In this document: one piece after another, positions 28,200 through 37,562 of the stretch
How the letters are laid out: the number at the start of each line of letters is the position of its first letter
How positions within the stretch are numbered: position 1 is the stretch's first letter
NCBI GenBank assembly: GCA_013178275.1
Contig: JABLWZ010000006.1
Coordinates: forward strand, 124,001 to 188,000
Length of the DNA stretch: 64,000 nucleotides
DNA from: Bacillota bacterium
GTDB lineage: Bacteria > Bacillota > Ch66 > Ch109
Direction: 5' to 3'
Notes under the pieces: generated by a model
What the model was told of the DNA's origin: nothing
Database searches by the model: none
Seen by the model: the letters and a program-made list of their open reading frames with translations, nothing else
Program-made: the position numbers and the translations under genes

Positions 28200-28397
28200 A
28201 TGAGCTGTGGGTGTTCTGGCGGGCTGATGCTGGTCCGTCCCTGGCCTTACGGAGCAGATCCTCCCTGGCCCTGGCGGATGGTCGATTTCGGTTTTCCCGG
28301 CGCTGTCGATGAGAAAGCCGTGGGGCACGGAGGCATAAGCTCCTGGATAGTTTTCCTGGTAATAATGTTCATGGTCCTCTGGTCGGGGTTCAAGTAA
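28200..28397 (+). CDS. Small Cys/Trp-rich protein with C-terminal membrane segment
   Basis: 65 residues from the ATG at 28200 (6 nt after GGGGGG; an in-frame ATG two codons earlier lies too close to that run). It starts MSCGCSGG, has a Pro/Trp-rich middle (RPWPYGADPPWPW), and ends with one hydrophobic helix, SSWIVFLVIMFMVLWSGF. It resembles the short Gly-rich single-helix proteins found in spore formers (YjcZ/YhcN-like size class), but no family can be named. Confidence 0.6.
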   Translation: MSCGCSGGLMLVRPWPYGADPPWPWRMVDFGFPGAVDEKAVGHGGISSWIVFLVIMFMVLWSGFK

Positions 28398-28510
28398 CCC
28401 CGATTCCTTTTTTCGGGTAGTAACACATCACAGTAGTCCTACATATAATACAGGGGCAGCCCTCCGGGGCCATTAACCATACTCCTTCGGACGAAGAGGT
28501 GAGATCAACG

Positions 28511-29149
28511 ATGGATCATAGAGAGAGGCGTTACCGCGACGAGATCCGAAGTATCGAAAAACAACTGCCGCTCTTTAAACAGAAGATCACGGAGCTGGAG
28601 AAGCGTCGTGCTGAGTTGTCGGGTTTGTCGGTAAACCAGGGGCCGGCAAAACCGCCAGCCGAGCCGCCGGACGAACGTTACAGCTACCGCTACGCCCAGC
28701 TCCTGCCGCCCCGCCCGGGGGAATCGGCAGAGGCAGCGGTTAAGACCGAAAAGGGAACCGAGACCGCATCGGCCGGCTCGCCCCTGGCGTTCCTTTCCCG
28801 GGACAACGTGGTCGGGGTGCTGGGAGAGGCGAATCAAAAGCTGCGCACCCTCCACCAGGTAGTCAACCGGGCGGCGGTCAACATGGAGTTCATCCTGTTT
28901 GTCATCAACTTCCTCAGCCAGGAGAACCCGAACCTGCAGCACCTGATGACCATAGCGGAGGCAGTCATGACCCAGTCCGCGGAGCCCGCCGCCGTCAGCG
29001 GCCCCCCGGCCGACGGCCAAACCGAGGAACAGAACCCGGCGGTCCCCAGCCGCATCAACCTTACCCCGGAAACGGTGAGCGAGATAATGAAGTCCCCCCT
29101 CTTTCAGCAGCTGGCGGCCGGACTCACCCAGGAAAAGCAGCAAGAGTAA
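28511..29149 (+). CDS. Hypothetical coiled-coil protein, 212 residues
   Basis: ATG at 28511 with AGGTGA 8 nt upstream; a GTG four codons earlier overlaps that site. Residues 1-45 are a charged coiled coil (RDEIRSIEKQLPLFKQKITELEKRRAEL), followed by a Pro-rich linker, a central helix region (NQKLRTLHQVVNRAAVNMEFILFVINFLSQ) and an acidic/Pro-rich linker with a final amphipathic helix. No known family. It converges on the UbiB-like gene and shares its terminator. Confidence 0.65.
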   Translation: MDHRERRYRDEIRSIEKQLPLFKQKITELEKRRAELSGLSVNQGPAKPPAEPPDERYSYRYAQLLPPRPGESAEAAVKTEKGTETASAGSPLAFLSRDNVVGVLGEANQKLRTLHQVVNRAAVNMEFILFVINFLSQENPNLQHLMTIAEAVMTQSAEPAAVSGPPADGQTEEQNPAVPSRINLTPETVSEIMKSPLFQQLAAGLTQEKQQE

Positions 29150-29192
29150 AGGGGTAAAGGCCCGGTCCTCCGGGTCTCGACCCCTTTAAGAT
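29147..29192. terminator. Bidirectional terminator
   Basis: AAAGGGGT pairs with ACCCCTTT with an inner GCCCGG/CCGGGT stem, between two convergent genes. Confidence 0.75.
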
Positions 29193-29222
29193 TTACGTTG
29201 TCGGGCCGGCCAGGCCCGCTTA

Positions 29223-30851
29223 CTATTTGACCCCGCCCCGCCAGGTGAAGATGAGGATCAGCAAAAGGATCATGGCCGCGGCGAAATTGATGTGGGCTTC
29301 GATCCTGAACCCGGAGACATAGAGGATGGTGGAGGATATCATGATGCCCGCGAAGATCACCGCGCGTGCGAGATAGCGGTTGGTCCTCTCCTGGGCCTTC
29401 ATCAGCCGGTTGAGGTTGGGGGTGTCCATGATCATGTGCAGCCGGCCCTCCTCCGCCAGGGTCAGGGCCCGCTGCAGCCGCCGGGGTATCTCCACCAGGG
29501 TGGCCCCGAAAGACATCGCCTGCTCGATGTAGCTTTGTTTCTGGCCCTCCAGCGAATCGGTCAGGGCGAGCCGTTTCAGGTGCGGCTCCAGGATGCCTAT
29601 GAAGTTCGCTTCGGGTTCGAGGGCCACACAGATACCGAACAGGGTGCCGACCGTCCTCCCCAGGAAGATGAAGTTCGAGGGTATCTGGAACGGCTCTCCC
29701 CTCACCACCTCTTCCAGGTCGCCCATGATCTGCATCCACTTGTCGTTGCTTATCTCCCCGATCGGGAGGTTGCCGAACTTCTCGATTATCTGGTCGAGGG
29801 CCCTCCTAATCACCACCTGGTCGGTCTCCGGCCGCAAGAACCCGAGGTCGCCGAAGGCCTTCACTATTCCTGGCGAGTTCTTGCTGCCGATAGCCAGCAC
29901 CAGCTGCCGGAGGTACTCCTTGTCCCGGGAAGAGACCGAGCCCACCATGCCGAAGTCTATCAGCCCCAGCCGGCCGTCAGCGAGGACCATGATGTTGCCG
30001 GGGTGGGGGTCGGCGTGAAAGGTGCCCAGGTCCAGGATCTGCTTCATGTAGGCGTCGACCACCAGCTCTATCACCCTCTCGGGCGAGACGTACTCGCGCC
30101 AGAGGTTGACATCGGTGATCTTGTCGCCCTTCACGTACTCCATGGTCAGGACCCGGCGGGTGGTGTGGCTCCAGTAGATGCGCGGTATCTTGACCTTGGA
30201 TTCGGGTCCGAAGCTGTTTAAGAACCTCTCCCCGTTCTGGCCCTCCAGGATGTAGTCGAGTTCAGCCAGCAGGACCCGGGAAAACTCCCGGTAGATGGCC
30301 CACAGGTCGAAGCGCTTGCCCCACTCGGTGAACCACTCGATCATGGTTATCACCCGCTGCAGGGTCCTCAGGTCGACAGCTATGATCTCCTCTATCCTCG
30401 GCCGCAGTATCTTTACCGCCACCTGCTCACCCCCGGGAAGCTCGGCCAGGTGGACCTGTCCTAGCGAGGCAGCGGCGTGTTCTTTTTTTTCAAACCAGGT
30501 GAACAGCTGATCGACCCGTTTTCCCAGTTCCTGCTCGATGGTTATGTATACCTGCTCGACGTGGAACGGCGTCACCTCGTCCTGGAGCTTCGACAGTTCC
30601 TCGGTGTATTCCTTGGGCAGCAGGTCGACCCGGGTGCTGAAGAACTGGCCCAGCTTGATCAGCAACCCACCGAGGCGGATAGCGGTTTCCCGGATGCGGA
30701 TGGCCTGCCGGCGGAACATCGCCGGCCGGCGGGCCTCGACAACCGCGTTCCCGCGAATCCGGCGCAGGAGTCCTTCCCGGCCGAAGTCTAACATGATGCC
30801 TATGAAAAGACGGAGTATAGCCCAGGATCGGGAACGGCCAGTCTGCTTCAT
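29223..30851 (-). CDS. ABC1/ADCK/UbiB family atypical kinase
   Basis: 542 residues. N-terminal helical region with the diagnostic KxGQ motif (LLIKLGQFFSTRVDLLPKEY), Ala-rich nucleotide loop AAASLGQVHLAELPGGEQVAVKI, catalytic FHADPHPGNIM and the metal motif LIDFGMVG, then two C-terminal membrane helices (about 500-540). In organisms with quinones, UbiB supports quinone synthesis; in Clostridia the substrate is unknown, and a lipid or isoprenoid role is inferred. It overlaps nothing and is followed by a shared terminator. Confidence 0.93.
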   Translation of the reverse strand: MKQTGRSRSWAILRLFIGIMLDFGREGLLRRIRGNAVVEARRPAMFRRQAIRIRETAIRLGGLLIKLGQFFSTRVDLLPKEYTEELSKLQDEVTPFHVEQVYITIEQELGKRVDQLFTWFEKKEHAAASLGQVHLAELPGGEQVAVKILRPRIEEIIAVDLRTLQRVITMIEWFTEWGKRFDLWAIYREFSRVLLAELDYILEGQNGERFLNSFGPESKVKIPRIYWSHTTRRVLTMEYVKGDKITDVNLWREYVSPERVIELVVDAYMKQILDLGTFHADPHPGNIMVLADGRLGLIDFGMVGSVSSRDKEYLRQLVLAIGSKNSPGIVKAFGDLGFLRPETDQVVIRRALDQIIEKFGNLPIGEISNDKWMQIMGDLEEVVRGEPFQIPSNFIFLGRTVGTLFGICVALEPEANFIGILEPHLKRLALTDSLEGQKQSYIEQAMSFGATLVEIPRRLQRALTLAEEGRLHMIMDTPNLNRLMKAQERTNRYLARAVIFAGIMISSTILYVSGFRIEAHINFAAAMILLLILIFTWRGGVK

Positions 30852-30869
30852 CGTACACCCTCCCTTAAC

Positions 30870-31697
30870 CTACCCCCAGATCAGACGCATCCCCACCAGC
30901 AGGTTGACCACGGCGAACACGCGAACTATCACGTTTCCGTGCAAGGCCGAGGCGGTCCTCACCCCGATCTGGGCTCCCAAAAGCCCCCCCAGGGCCAGCG
31001 CTGCGGCGTACGGCAGATAGGTGTGGCCCAGGTAAAAGTGGGTCGTCGCCCCCACCAGGGCAGACCAGGTCAATATAAACAGCGAGGTCGCGGCCGCCAG
31101 GTGAGGCGGAAAATTCAGCGCCAGAACCAGCAGCGGAACGTGGATTACGCCTCCGCCGATGCCCATTATGCTGGATAAGAAACCGATAAAAAAGCTGAAA
31201 AAGATGCCTAGGTAGAGGTTGAACCGGTACCGGTACTCCAACCCGTTAGAGTCCACGATCACCCGCTCCACCATCCCCCAGGACCTCCACCCGTTTTTCC
31301 GTTTCGTTTCCGGCCTCTCCGGCGCCTTCGACCCGGATTCCTTTCTCAGCCACATCAGTACGCTTATCACCAGCAGCAGCAAGCCGAAGGTGATATGAAA
31401 ACTCCGGTCCGAAAATAAACTGGCCAGCTTGGACCCGATGATCGCCCCGGGGAAGGTAGCCAGCGCGAACTTCCAGCCGGTCGCCAAGTCTACCCGACGC
31501 TGGCGCAGCAGCATAACGCTGCTGGATGCAGCGTTAAAAAAACTCATAGTGAGTGAGGTGCCGACTGTCAGCTGGGGTGACAGGCCCAACAGCAGGGTCA
31601 TTATCGGGACGGCTATGAAACCTCCCCCTACCCCCACCATGGTCCCGATAATCCCGGAGGTGAACCCGGTTATAAACAGCCAAAAAAGTAAAATCAT
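30870..31697 (-). CDS. Sulfite exporter TauE/SafE family (DUF81) membrane protein
   Basis: 275 residues, 7-8 membrane helices in two halves, each starting with a GxxxGxxGxGGG motif: GTMVGVGGGFIAVPIM and SSIMGIGGGVIHVPLL. A hydrophilic linker (about 125-155, KESGSKAPERPETKRKN) lies between the halves. Family members export sulfite, sulfoacetate or similar small anions; the cargo here is unknown. 18 bases separate it from the UbiB-like gene downstream, so they are probably one transcript. Confidence 0.9.
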   Translation of the reverse strand: MILLFWLFITGFTSGIIGTMVGVGGGFIAVPIMTLLLGLSPQLTVGTSLTMSFFNAASSSVMLLRQRRVDLATGWKFALATFPGAIIGSKLASLFSDRSFHITFGLLLLVISVLMWLRKESGSKAPERPETKRKNGWRSWGMVERVIVDSNGLEYRYRFNLYLGIFFSFFIGFLSSIMGIGGGVIHVPLLVLALNFPPHLAAATSLFILTWSALVGATTHFYLGHTYLPYAAALALGGLLGAQIGVRTASALHGNVIVRVFAVVNLLVGMRLIWG

Positions 31698-31848
31698 CTC
31701 TCAGCCTGGCAATCTTTTGGTTTAATAATAGTTAATTTGTCACAACACCCGCTAATTCCTGCTTTTGACGGTTGAAACAACCCTTTTTAGTGTTTGCAGG
31801 TCAGAATTCGCAGAGGTCCAGGCTGTTTTTTAATTCTCGTTTACAATG

Positions 31849-34428
31849 TCAAGCATATATCAAGCGGTTGTCGATCAGGATATTCCTCGCCATTTCCAGC
31901 TCCTGAGGCGCCACCAGTAAAATCGGGCCGGTGCAGCCCATCCCGCTGTTGGCGTCTATACCCGACTCCTCCAACCGCTTCAACGCCTGTTCAAGCTCCA
32001 GTATATCTATCCCCGCTATCTCCGCTGTCAGCTGCGAGGATTTCTTTTTCTCTCCCGCGGCCTTCCTTGAATCCAGCTTTGGCATACCCGCGGAAGCGAA
32101 CTCCTCCGCTACCCGCTCCCTTATCCCCCCGCGCAGGGCCTGCCCCGCGTAATGGATGGCCCTGGTTATTACCGGCGCCCCCGATGCCCGCGATACGATA
32201 AATATCAGCCGGCTGTAGCCGCCTCCGGTTTCAACCCCCACCCCCGGGCCGTAACCGTACCCGGCTGTCTCGTAGTCACCCCCTGACTGGTAGGCGCCAA
32301 ATAGTTTTATTAAAAGGTTGCCGGTGAGTGAATCGACGACTACCACGTCGACCCGCCCGCTTATCAGGTCGTTGCCCCGCAGCAGCCTTCCCCCGCCCTC
32401 CCGGCCCGACGAGCCCCAGTTTATTCTATACCCGGCTGTTTCCAGGCTTGAAAGTTCCCTTACCAGCGCGGCCCCTCCCTCTATGTTCAGCACCCCCAGC
32501 GTTGGCGCCTCTATCCCGCACGACCTGGCCACCGCGATGCCGGCCACGGCGTTCATCCTCATGGCCGCCAAGCGCTCCTGGTGCATGGTGCCGGTGGTAG
32601 TGGAGATAAATACCTCGCGGCCCCTCCAGGGGGTTGTTATCCGACCCACGGTGGCTATCCCCAGGGGGAAGTCGTAGTGCATGGTGACAGCCGCGTCCAG
32701 TTCCCCGGCATCGAGCATCCCTTCCATCAAAGACCTGGCCTCCGCCTCGTCAGCGGTCGGCAGGTGCAGCCTCCCGCTTCCCCGGGGAGCCGCACCGCCG
32801 ATCAAAACCACCTCAGTCCCTTCACTGGCGGCATTCTCAGCCCCCCGGACGATCTCCTCCATCCCCAGCTCGCTGCCGGTTGCCGTTATGCCGATCCTCA
32901 ACTGTCCGCCAGCTTTTCGGGAGAAGCCTCGTGGAGTCGTCGTGGTCGTCGGCTTAGGCGGGACAGCCGTTTCTGCATTCCCACGGTCTTCTTCCACCAG
33001 CAGACTGACCCCGTCGAAGAGGTCGGTCATCCGCCCTAAAAACAGACTGCCCTTGCCTATCACCATTCCCCTTTTTATTTCTCCCCGCAGTATCTTTTCC
33101 CGCATCATCCCCAGCAGGGGGACCCCCGAGGGCACATACCCCTGGGTCGGCGCGAACCCGGTCACCCCGTGGCGGCGGGCGAATTCCTCCAGCTCTTCTT
33201 TCTTGATCAAACCATTCTTGACCGCCAGCGCCGCGATCATACGGTAGTTGGCCAGTGGGACGTCCCCCGCCCCGGCTGGTACCGTCAGTTCCGGGTTCTG
33301 CAGCTCTGGCGCGTATATATCCACGTCCGGTATCTCCAAGCCCATCTTCTCCAGCGGGTCCACCACCAGCGCCTGCAGCACGGCCTGGGGCGAGGAGCCC
33401 GAGGCTATCCGGTGCCTCCCTACCGCGTCCAGCCTTATCACCGGGTTTTGTCCGTCGTTGGGGCCTATCATTACAGCGAAGCCTCCCAGCATGTCCTCCA
33501 GTATCGGCAGACCCTTGGCCACGTGGTCCCGGCTGTTCAGGCCCAGCTTGGCCGGCGAGCCTCCCGCCAGCACCGCCACCTTTTTGAACGCCCCGCTTTT
33601 TACCAGGGCGGAGGCGTTTACCAGTGCATGGACGGGGCCAGCGCAGAAAGCACGGATATCCGAACCGGTCGCGTTATAACACCCCGCCGCCTCCCCTATC
33701 GCCTTGGCCAGGTTTCCCCCACCGCGCTGGTTCATGTCGCCGACCGCCTCTTCCGAGCACTCGATCAGGTACTCGACCTCCCCCGGGTCTATCCCCCGCC
33801 CCTTCAGCAGCGTCATCAACGCAAGCACCCCGCTGGCCTTGGAGGCGATATTCTCGTAAACCACCTCTGCCCGCAGAGACTCATCCATCTCATGAGCGCG
33901 CCGGACACATCCGGCCAGGATGCCGCCCACATGCAGCGGAACCGCCCCTTCATCCCTCACCAGTTCTCCCACCAGCACGCTGGGGCTGGTATCGAGGCTT
34001 TTCATCTGCTCAGGGGTAAAAAAGCCGCTGTCTGACAGCCGTTTTCCGGCGCTGTTCACCAGTTCGGGGGTGAGACGCACCAGGTCGAAGGTGTCCACCA
34101 GCTTCATCACCAGGAAGAACACGTCCTCGGGCCAGATGTCTCCGAACCGCCCTGAGGTTGAGTACTGCTGCTCCTGGTTTTCGTACCAGGGGCGGGGAAG
34201 CTCGTCCAGGTCTTTCGGCTCCAGGTTGCCGATAAAGACCTGGTTGGGAGGGTAATTGACCGCGGCGGGAAAATCCCTGAGATGCATCGGGACCTGCCGC
34301 AAGAATTTGGATTCGGGGTCGCGTTCGCTTTCCAGCACCAGGGTGGTCCCCAGTCTCAGCATGGTCGCCGGCGCGTGCACCATTATATAGCTGGTCCCCA
34401 GGAGGACCGGGTTGTTACTTGGCCGCAT
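31849..34428 (-). CDS. Glycine/sarcosine/betaine reductase protein C, GrdC-GrdD fusion
   Basis: 859 residues. Residues 1-about 480 are GrdC (start RPSNNPVLLGTSYIMVHAP, thiolase-like fold). About 485-508 is a linker containing a run of five Thr with Pro on each side. Residues about 509-859 are GrdD (PlsX-like fold, RIGITATGSELG) ending with GMGCTGPILLV, where Cys832 corresponds to the GrdD thiol that carries the acetyl group before phosphorolysis to acetyl phosphate. In described organisms grdC and grdD are separate genes; here the native GrdD N-terminal segment is shortened and replaced by the linker. The ATG overlaps the end of grdB by 14 bases, so translation is likely coupled. Last gene of the grd operon. 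Confidence 0.92.
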   Translation of the reverse strand: MRPSNNPVLLGTSYIMVHAPATMLRLGTTLVLESERDPESKFLRQVPMHLRDFPAAVNYPPNQVFIGNLEPKDLDELPRPWYENQEQQYSTSGRFGDIWPEDVFFLVMKLVDTFDLVRLTPELVNSAGKRLSDSGFFTPEQMKSLDTSPSVLVGELVRDEGAVPLHVGGILAGCVRRAHEMDESLRAEVVYENIASKASGVLALMTLLKGRGIDPGEVEYLIECSEEAVGDMNQRGGGNLAKAIGEAAGCYNATGSDIRAFCAGPVHALVNASALVKSGAFKKVAVLAGGSPAKLGLNSRDHVAKGLPILEDMLGGFAVMIGPNDGQNPVIRLDAVGRHRIASGSSPQAVLQALVVDPLEKMGLEIPDVDIYAPELQNPELTVPAGAGDVPLANYRMIAALAVKNGLIKKEELEEFARRHGVTGFAPTQGYVPSGVPLLGMMREKILRGEIKRGMVIGKGSLFLGRMTDLFDGVSLLVEEDRGNAETAVPPKPTTTTTPRGFSRKAGGQLRIGITATGSELGMEEIVRGAENAASEGTEVVLIGGAAPRGSGRLHLPTADEAEARSLMEGMLDAGELDAAVTMHYDFPLGIATVGRITTPWRGREVFISTTTGTMHQERLAAMRMNAVAGIAVARSCGIEAPTLGVLNIEGGAALVRELSSLETAGYRINWGSSGREGGGRLLRGNDLISGRVDVVVVDSLTGNLLIKLFGAYQSGGDYETAGYGYGPGVGVETGGGYSRLIFIVSRASGAPVITRAIHYAGQALRGGIRERVAEEFASAGMPKLDSRKAAGEKKKSSQLTAEIAGIDILELEQALKRLEESGIDANSGMGCTGPILLVAPQELEMARNILIDNRLIYA

Positions 34429-35770
34429 TCAAGACTTTCCTTTCAGGTGTTCTTGTCTCTCGCTCGATAACTGTCGGTCCCTCCACCTCCTGCTGCAGCC
34501 CATCCAGGGCCGTCCTCAGCAGCTGAAGCCTTAACTCGACCTCTTCCTCGACGCTCTCGCCCGGCCTCCCCAGGGGATGAGGTATCGCCACTGCCGGCAC
34601 TATACGGTTGGCCCCCACCGTCATCGAGATGGGGACAATGGTGCAGATATGGACGGCCGGGATGCCCGCCTTTTCCAGTTGTTTTACCATCGTTGCGCCG
34701 CAACGAGTACAGGTGCCTCAGGTAGAGGTCAGTATCACCCCGTCCACCTTCGCCTCCTTTAATTCCACTGCTATATCTGTCGCGAACCTGGCGGCCTTGG
34801 CCACAGACGTTCCGTTGCCCACGGTAGCGAAGTAGTAATGGTACAATCTCTGAAAAACCCCATCCCGCTCCAGTATCCTCATCGCGTCCAGCGGGAGGAC
34901 CCGATTGGGGTCCTGGTTGGCGTAGGTCGGGTCGTATCCGCCGTGGACGGTCTGGAACTCCTCTGCCGGAAGCCGATCCATCCCATACAGATTGTAGCGC
35001 CCGTAATGTGATGCACTGGATGACTCTATCCGGTCGGGGTTCTCACTTGGGACTATGCCTCCCGTGGTGATGAGAGCGATCTTGGCCTGGCTCATGTCCT
35101 GGATGGGCGGCGCCGGCGTTACCCGATCGTACCTCGGCATGGGGTATTCCGTGGCCAGCGGTTCCTGACGGATCTTTTTCAGCAGCATGCCGACCGCCCT
35201 TTCGGCCCCGCGCTGCTGGTGCCACACATTCTTCCTCAAGCCTCGCGGGATGTAGCCCTCCTCCTCCGGAGTCCCGATCTCCTCACCGTTAACCAGCCGG
35301 CGGATGATTTCCGCCATGGCGCCGACCGCCTTTCTCATCCCCGCCGCCGATCCGCCGGTCTCGACCGCATACAGGTACTGGCGGTACAGCTCGATGCCTG
35401 GATTCTCCGGGAACATCCCGCCGACCACCGGCAGGTTAAGCTCCTCCGACACCGCCTTGGCGACCATTCCGCAGGCTAACCCGTAGCGGCCGGCGTTAAA
35501 CGCCGGCCCGACCACAACGATGTCAGGGCTTAACGCCCGGATCTGTTTCATCACCTCCGGCACCGCCGTGCCGGGTCTCTCGTTGATGTAGTTGTCACCG
35601 CAGATAACCGTGCCCACGATGTCCACCGAATCGCCCAGAGCGGCCTGAAGTGCAACGCCCGGCCCTACCGGACCGGTCTTGGCCCTCGGTGGTATATCGG
35701 CCTCTTCCTCGCCGCCGATCTGTCCGAAAAACTGGTTCAGGTAATGGACCAGCCTCTTCTTTCCCGGCAT
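34415..35770 (-). CDS. grdB: Selenoprotein GrdB (or GrdF/GrdH), substrate-specific subunit of glycine/sarcosine/betaine reductase
   Basis: 451 residues when the in-frame TGA at 34718-34720 is read as selenocysteine (residue 351). Before it: VHYLNQFFGQIGGEEEAD, VGPAFNAGRYGLACG, SSSASHYGRYN, HGGYDPTYANQDPNRVLPLD, ILTST; after it: GTCTRCGATMVKQLEKAGIP and VPISMTVGANRIVPAVAIPHPLG. These flank Sec in all GrdB-type proteins. It cleaves the C-N bond together with the pyruvoyl subunit and hands a carboxymethyl group to the Sec of GrdA. Glycine, sarcosine and betaine isoforms cannot be separated by eye. ATG after GGAGGTGCCGG; only 14 bases from grdA. Confidence 0.93.
34691..34720 (-). promoter_or_regulatory. 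UGA(Sec) codon and candidate bacterial SECIS in grdB
   Basis: TGA at 34720-34718 is followed after 12 nt by CGTTGC-GGC-GCAACG (34705-34691), a perfect 6-bp stem with a 3-base loop containing G, at the distance expected for SelB-dependent recoding. Confidence 0.8.
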
Positions 35771-35784
35771 CCGGCACCTCCGAT

Positions 35785-36258
35785 CTAGTGCAGGTGATAA
35801 CGGCTGTGCTTTTCCCGTATCTCCTTGACTTCCTTCACAATCTCGTCGACGTTCAGCACCATCTCCATCATCCCCACCTGTTCTTCAAATACCTTCGGGT
35901 CGACCTCCTGCTTGATGTCGGGCTCCAGGATATGGTAAACCGCCAGACCGAGGGACTGCCCCGCCAGGGGGCCAGCCATGGTCGGGTCTCCCAGGGTCAC
36001 TGTCTCCGCCGCCAGGCCGGATGCCTCCGCCTCACTGCCGCCCAACACCACTACCAGTTTCTCCGGTCCCAGGATGTCATTAAGCTCCTTGATCCTTTTT
36101 TGATTGGCCATGTCCATGGCCCCGGCCGCGGTTCAGACGAAACACTCGGTCGTCACGAACGCGATGTCCGCCCCCGCGCTCCTCACACACTCCGCGATGG
36201 CAGGTCCCGGGACGCCGTCCCGGTCTCCCAGCACCACAGCCTTGCTTCCTTTTAACAC
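35785..36258 (-). CDS. grdA: Selenoprotein A of glycine/sarcosine/betaine reductase
   Basis: 157 residues from the GTG at 36258 (GGGG about 10 nt upstream) with Sec42 encoded by TGA at 36133-36135. The N-terminal part VVLGDRDGVPGPAIAEC, the redox motif CFVU followed by TAAGAMDM, and LAAETVTLGDPTMAGPLAGQSLGLAVYHILEP match GrdA throughout. It accepts the carboxymethyl group from GrdB as a Se-carboxymethyl selenoether, passes a ketene-level product to GrdCD, and is re-reduced by thioredoxin. Without recoding, the annotated gene would begin wrongly at the Met after the TGA. Confidence 0.95.
36106..36135 (-). promoter_or_regulatory. UGA(Sec) codon and candidate bacterial SECIS in grdA
   Basis: After TGA (36135-36133) an 11-nt spacer leads to GGCCAT-GGAC-ATGGCC (36121-36106), a perfect 6-bp hairpin with a tetraloop, well placed for SelB binding. 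Confidence 0.8.
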
Positions 36259-36283
36259 TCGGTTTCTACCCCTTTCTGATGTA

Positions 36284-37558
36284 TTAGAATCCCCAGGCCC
36301 CCATTCGGTTGTACCCCATCTCGTTGGTGGCCCCGGTGATGACCTGCAGTTCCACCTTTATGCTCCCCCCGCTGTAAACGCTCCCGGCCCATCCTCCAGC
36401 GAGGGTTTCCACCATCTTCAGGTCGCTGATCACTCTCTTCATCGCGGGCAGTTCGACCACCTGGTTGGCGTTGCCGGTGCTGACCACCGCGTCTATCAAC
36501 GGGTCGGCATCCGCCAGCGAGGGTGAAGCCCCGTCAGCACCCGGAAACTCGTCGGTAATCACCACCGTCTTTATGCCCATCTCGTTCAGCCGCCGGAAGT
36601 TCATCACCATATCGGTGTCAGGGTTTCCGAAACCCTCCTTGGAGATTATCACCCCCTGGACACCCAGTTGGCCCACCAGCTTCGAGGCGTACCATGAACT
36701 CCTCTCCTTCTCCAGGAGGGTGACGTTCTCGTTGCTGCACACCACCCCCGCGAACTCGAGTTCCTGTCCGTGGAGCCGAAACAGCTCCTCTATCACCGGG
36801 TTGTTCTGGTGGTGGTAGGTGGTGTTCTTGTCGCAGGCCGACACGCAGTTGCCGCTCACGATCGCCCCGTCCATCACCTCGGTGGGGAACAGGTAGGTCG
36901 GCAACATCCGCTTGACGTCGACCCCGTAGAGGTAGGTGTCGTGCAGCAGCCCCTGACTCTGCAGCAAATACAGGTAAGCCACCCGCGGCAGCCCGCTCCC
37001 CATCCCGCTGGAAGGAGCCTCGTAAGACTCGATCAGGTCAGGAGCGGTATCCTTCACCGAACGGGCCAGGTACTCGGCCGCCCGGCACCCCGCCAGCCGC
37101 AGCGCGGTTTCGTGCTCATGCCGCTCCAGGCCTTCCCGCGGCTTCGCAGACAGGACCAGGTTGCAGGTCCTGGAAAATGGCGTGAAATCGGCTCCCGGGC
37201 CGCTCATGTCGATAATGCCCTCCTGAAAACCGACCACCCGTCCCACGGTCACCACTGCGCACCCCCTGAGCACCAGGGTGCTGCCCTTACCCACCGTCTG
37301 CACCCCGCCCACCAGACCGGGGAAGACCTCCCCGCCTCCGCCGATCTTGCAGCGGGGTTCAATCACGTCCTTGACCGGCATAAGGCGCGTCGAATCACCA
37401 GGGAGAGCCAGCTCCAGATCCACCGATCTCAGACGTTCGTCGCCCAGGATAATCCTCTTCAGTTCTTCGCGGTTCACGTTCAGGCGATGGGACTCCATAC
37501 GGGTTTTATCGCCGAATCCTATCCCCTCTACCCTCAGCACGTGCAGTTCGAGACGGAT
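36284..37558 (-). CDS. grdE: GrdE-type proprotein (pyruvoyl subunit of protein B), probable ATC start
   Basis: 424 residues if started at ATC 37558, 418 from the first GTG (37540). The ATC reading gives RLELHVLRVEGIGFGDKT right after the initiator, matching the MRLEL start remembered for GrdE proteins; it lies 7 nt after GGGGGGG, whereas the GTG has no nearby ribosome site. Conserved segments: PVKDVIEPRCKI, GFQEGIIDMSGPGAD, YLLQSQGLLHDTYLYG, and IVSGNCVSACDKNTTYHHQNNPV, where cleavage at Asn-Cys makes the pyruvoyl group that forms a Schiff base with the amine substrate. Substrate isoform (glycine, sarcosine or betaine) not resolved. Confidence 0.92.
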   Translation of the reverse strand: MRLELHVLRVEGIGFGDKTRMESHRLNVNREELKRIILGDERLRSVDLELALPGDSTRLMPVKDVIEPRCKIGGGGEVFPGLVGGVQTVGKGSTLVLRGCAVVTVGRVVGFQEGIIDMSGPGADFTPFSRTCNLVLSAKPREGLERHEHETALRLAGCRAAEYLARSVKDTAPDLIESYEAPSSGMGSGLPRVAYLYLLQSQGLLHDTYLYGVDVKRMLPTYLFPTEVMDGAIVSGNCVSACDKNTTYHHQNNPVIEELFRLHGQELEFAGVVCSNENVTLLEKERSSWYASKLVGQLGVQGVIISKEGFGNPDTDMVMNFRRLNEMGIKTVVITDEFPGADGASPSLADADPLIDAVVSTGNANQVVELPAMKRVISDLKMVETLAGGWAGSVYSGGSIKVELQVITGATNEMGYNRMGAWGF

Positions 37559-37562
37559 GACC

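Noticed and set aside
34443-34703. 86-codon frame within the 3' part of grdB
   Set aside because: Out of frame with the Sec-containing grdB, which explains this region fully.
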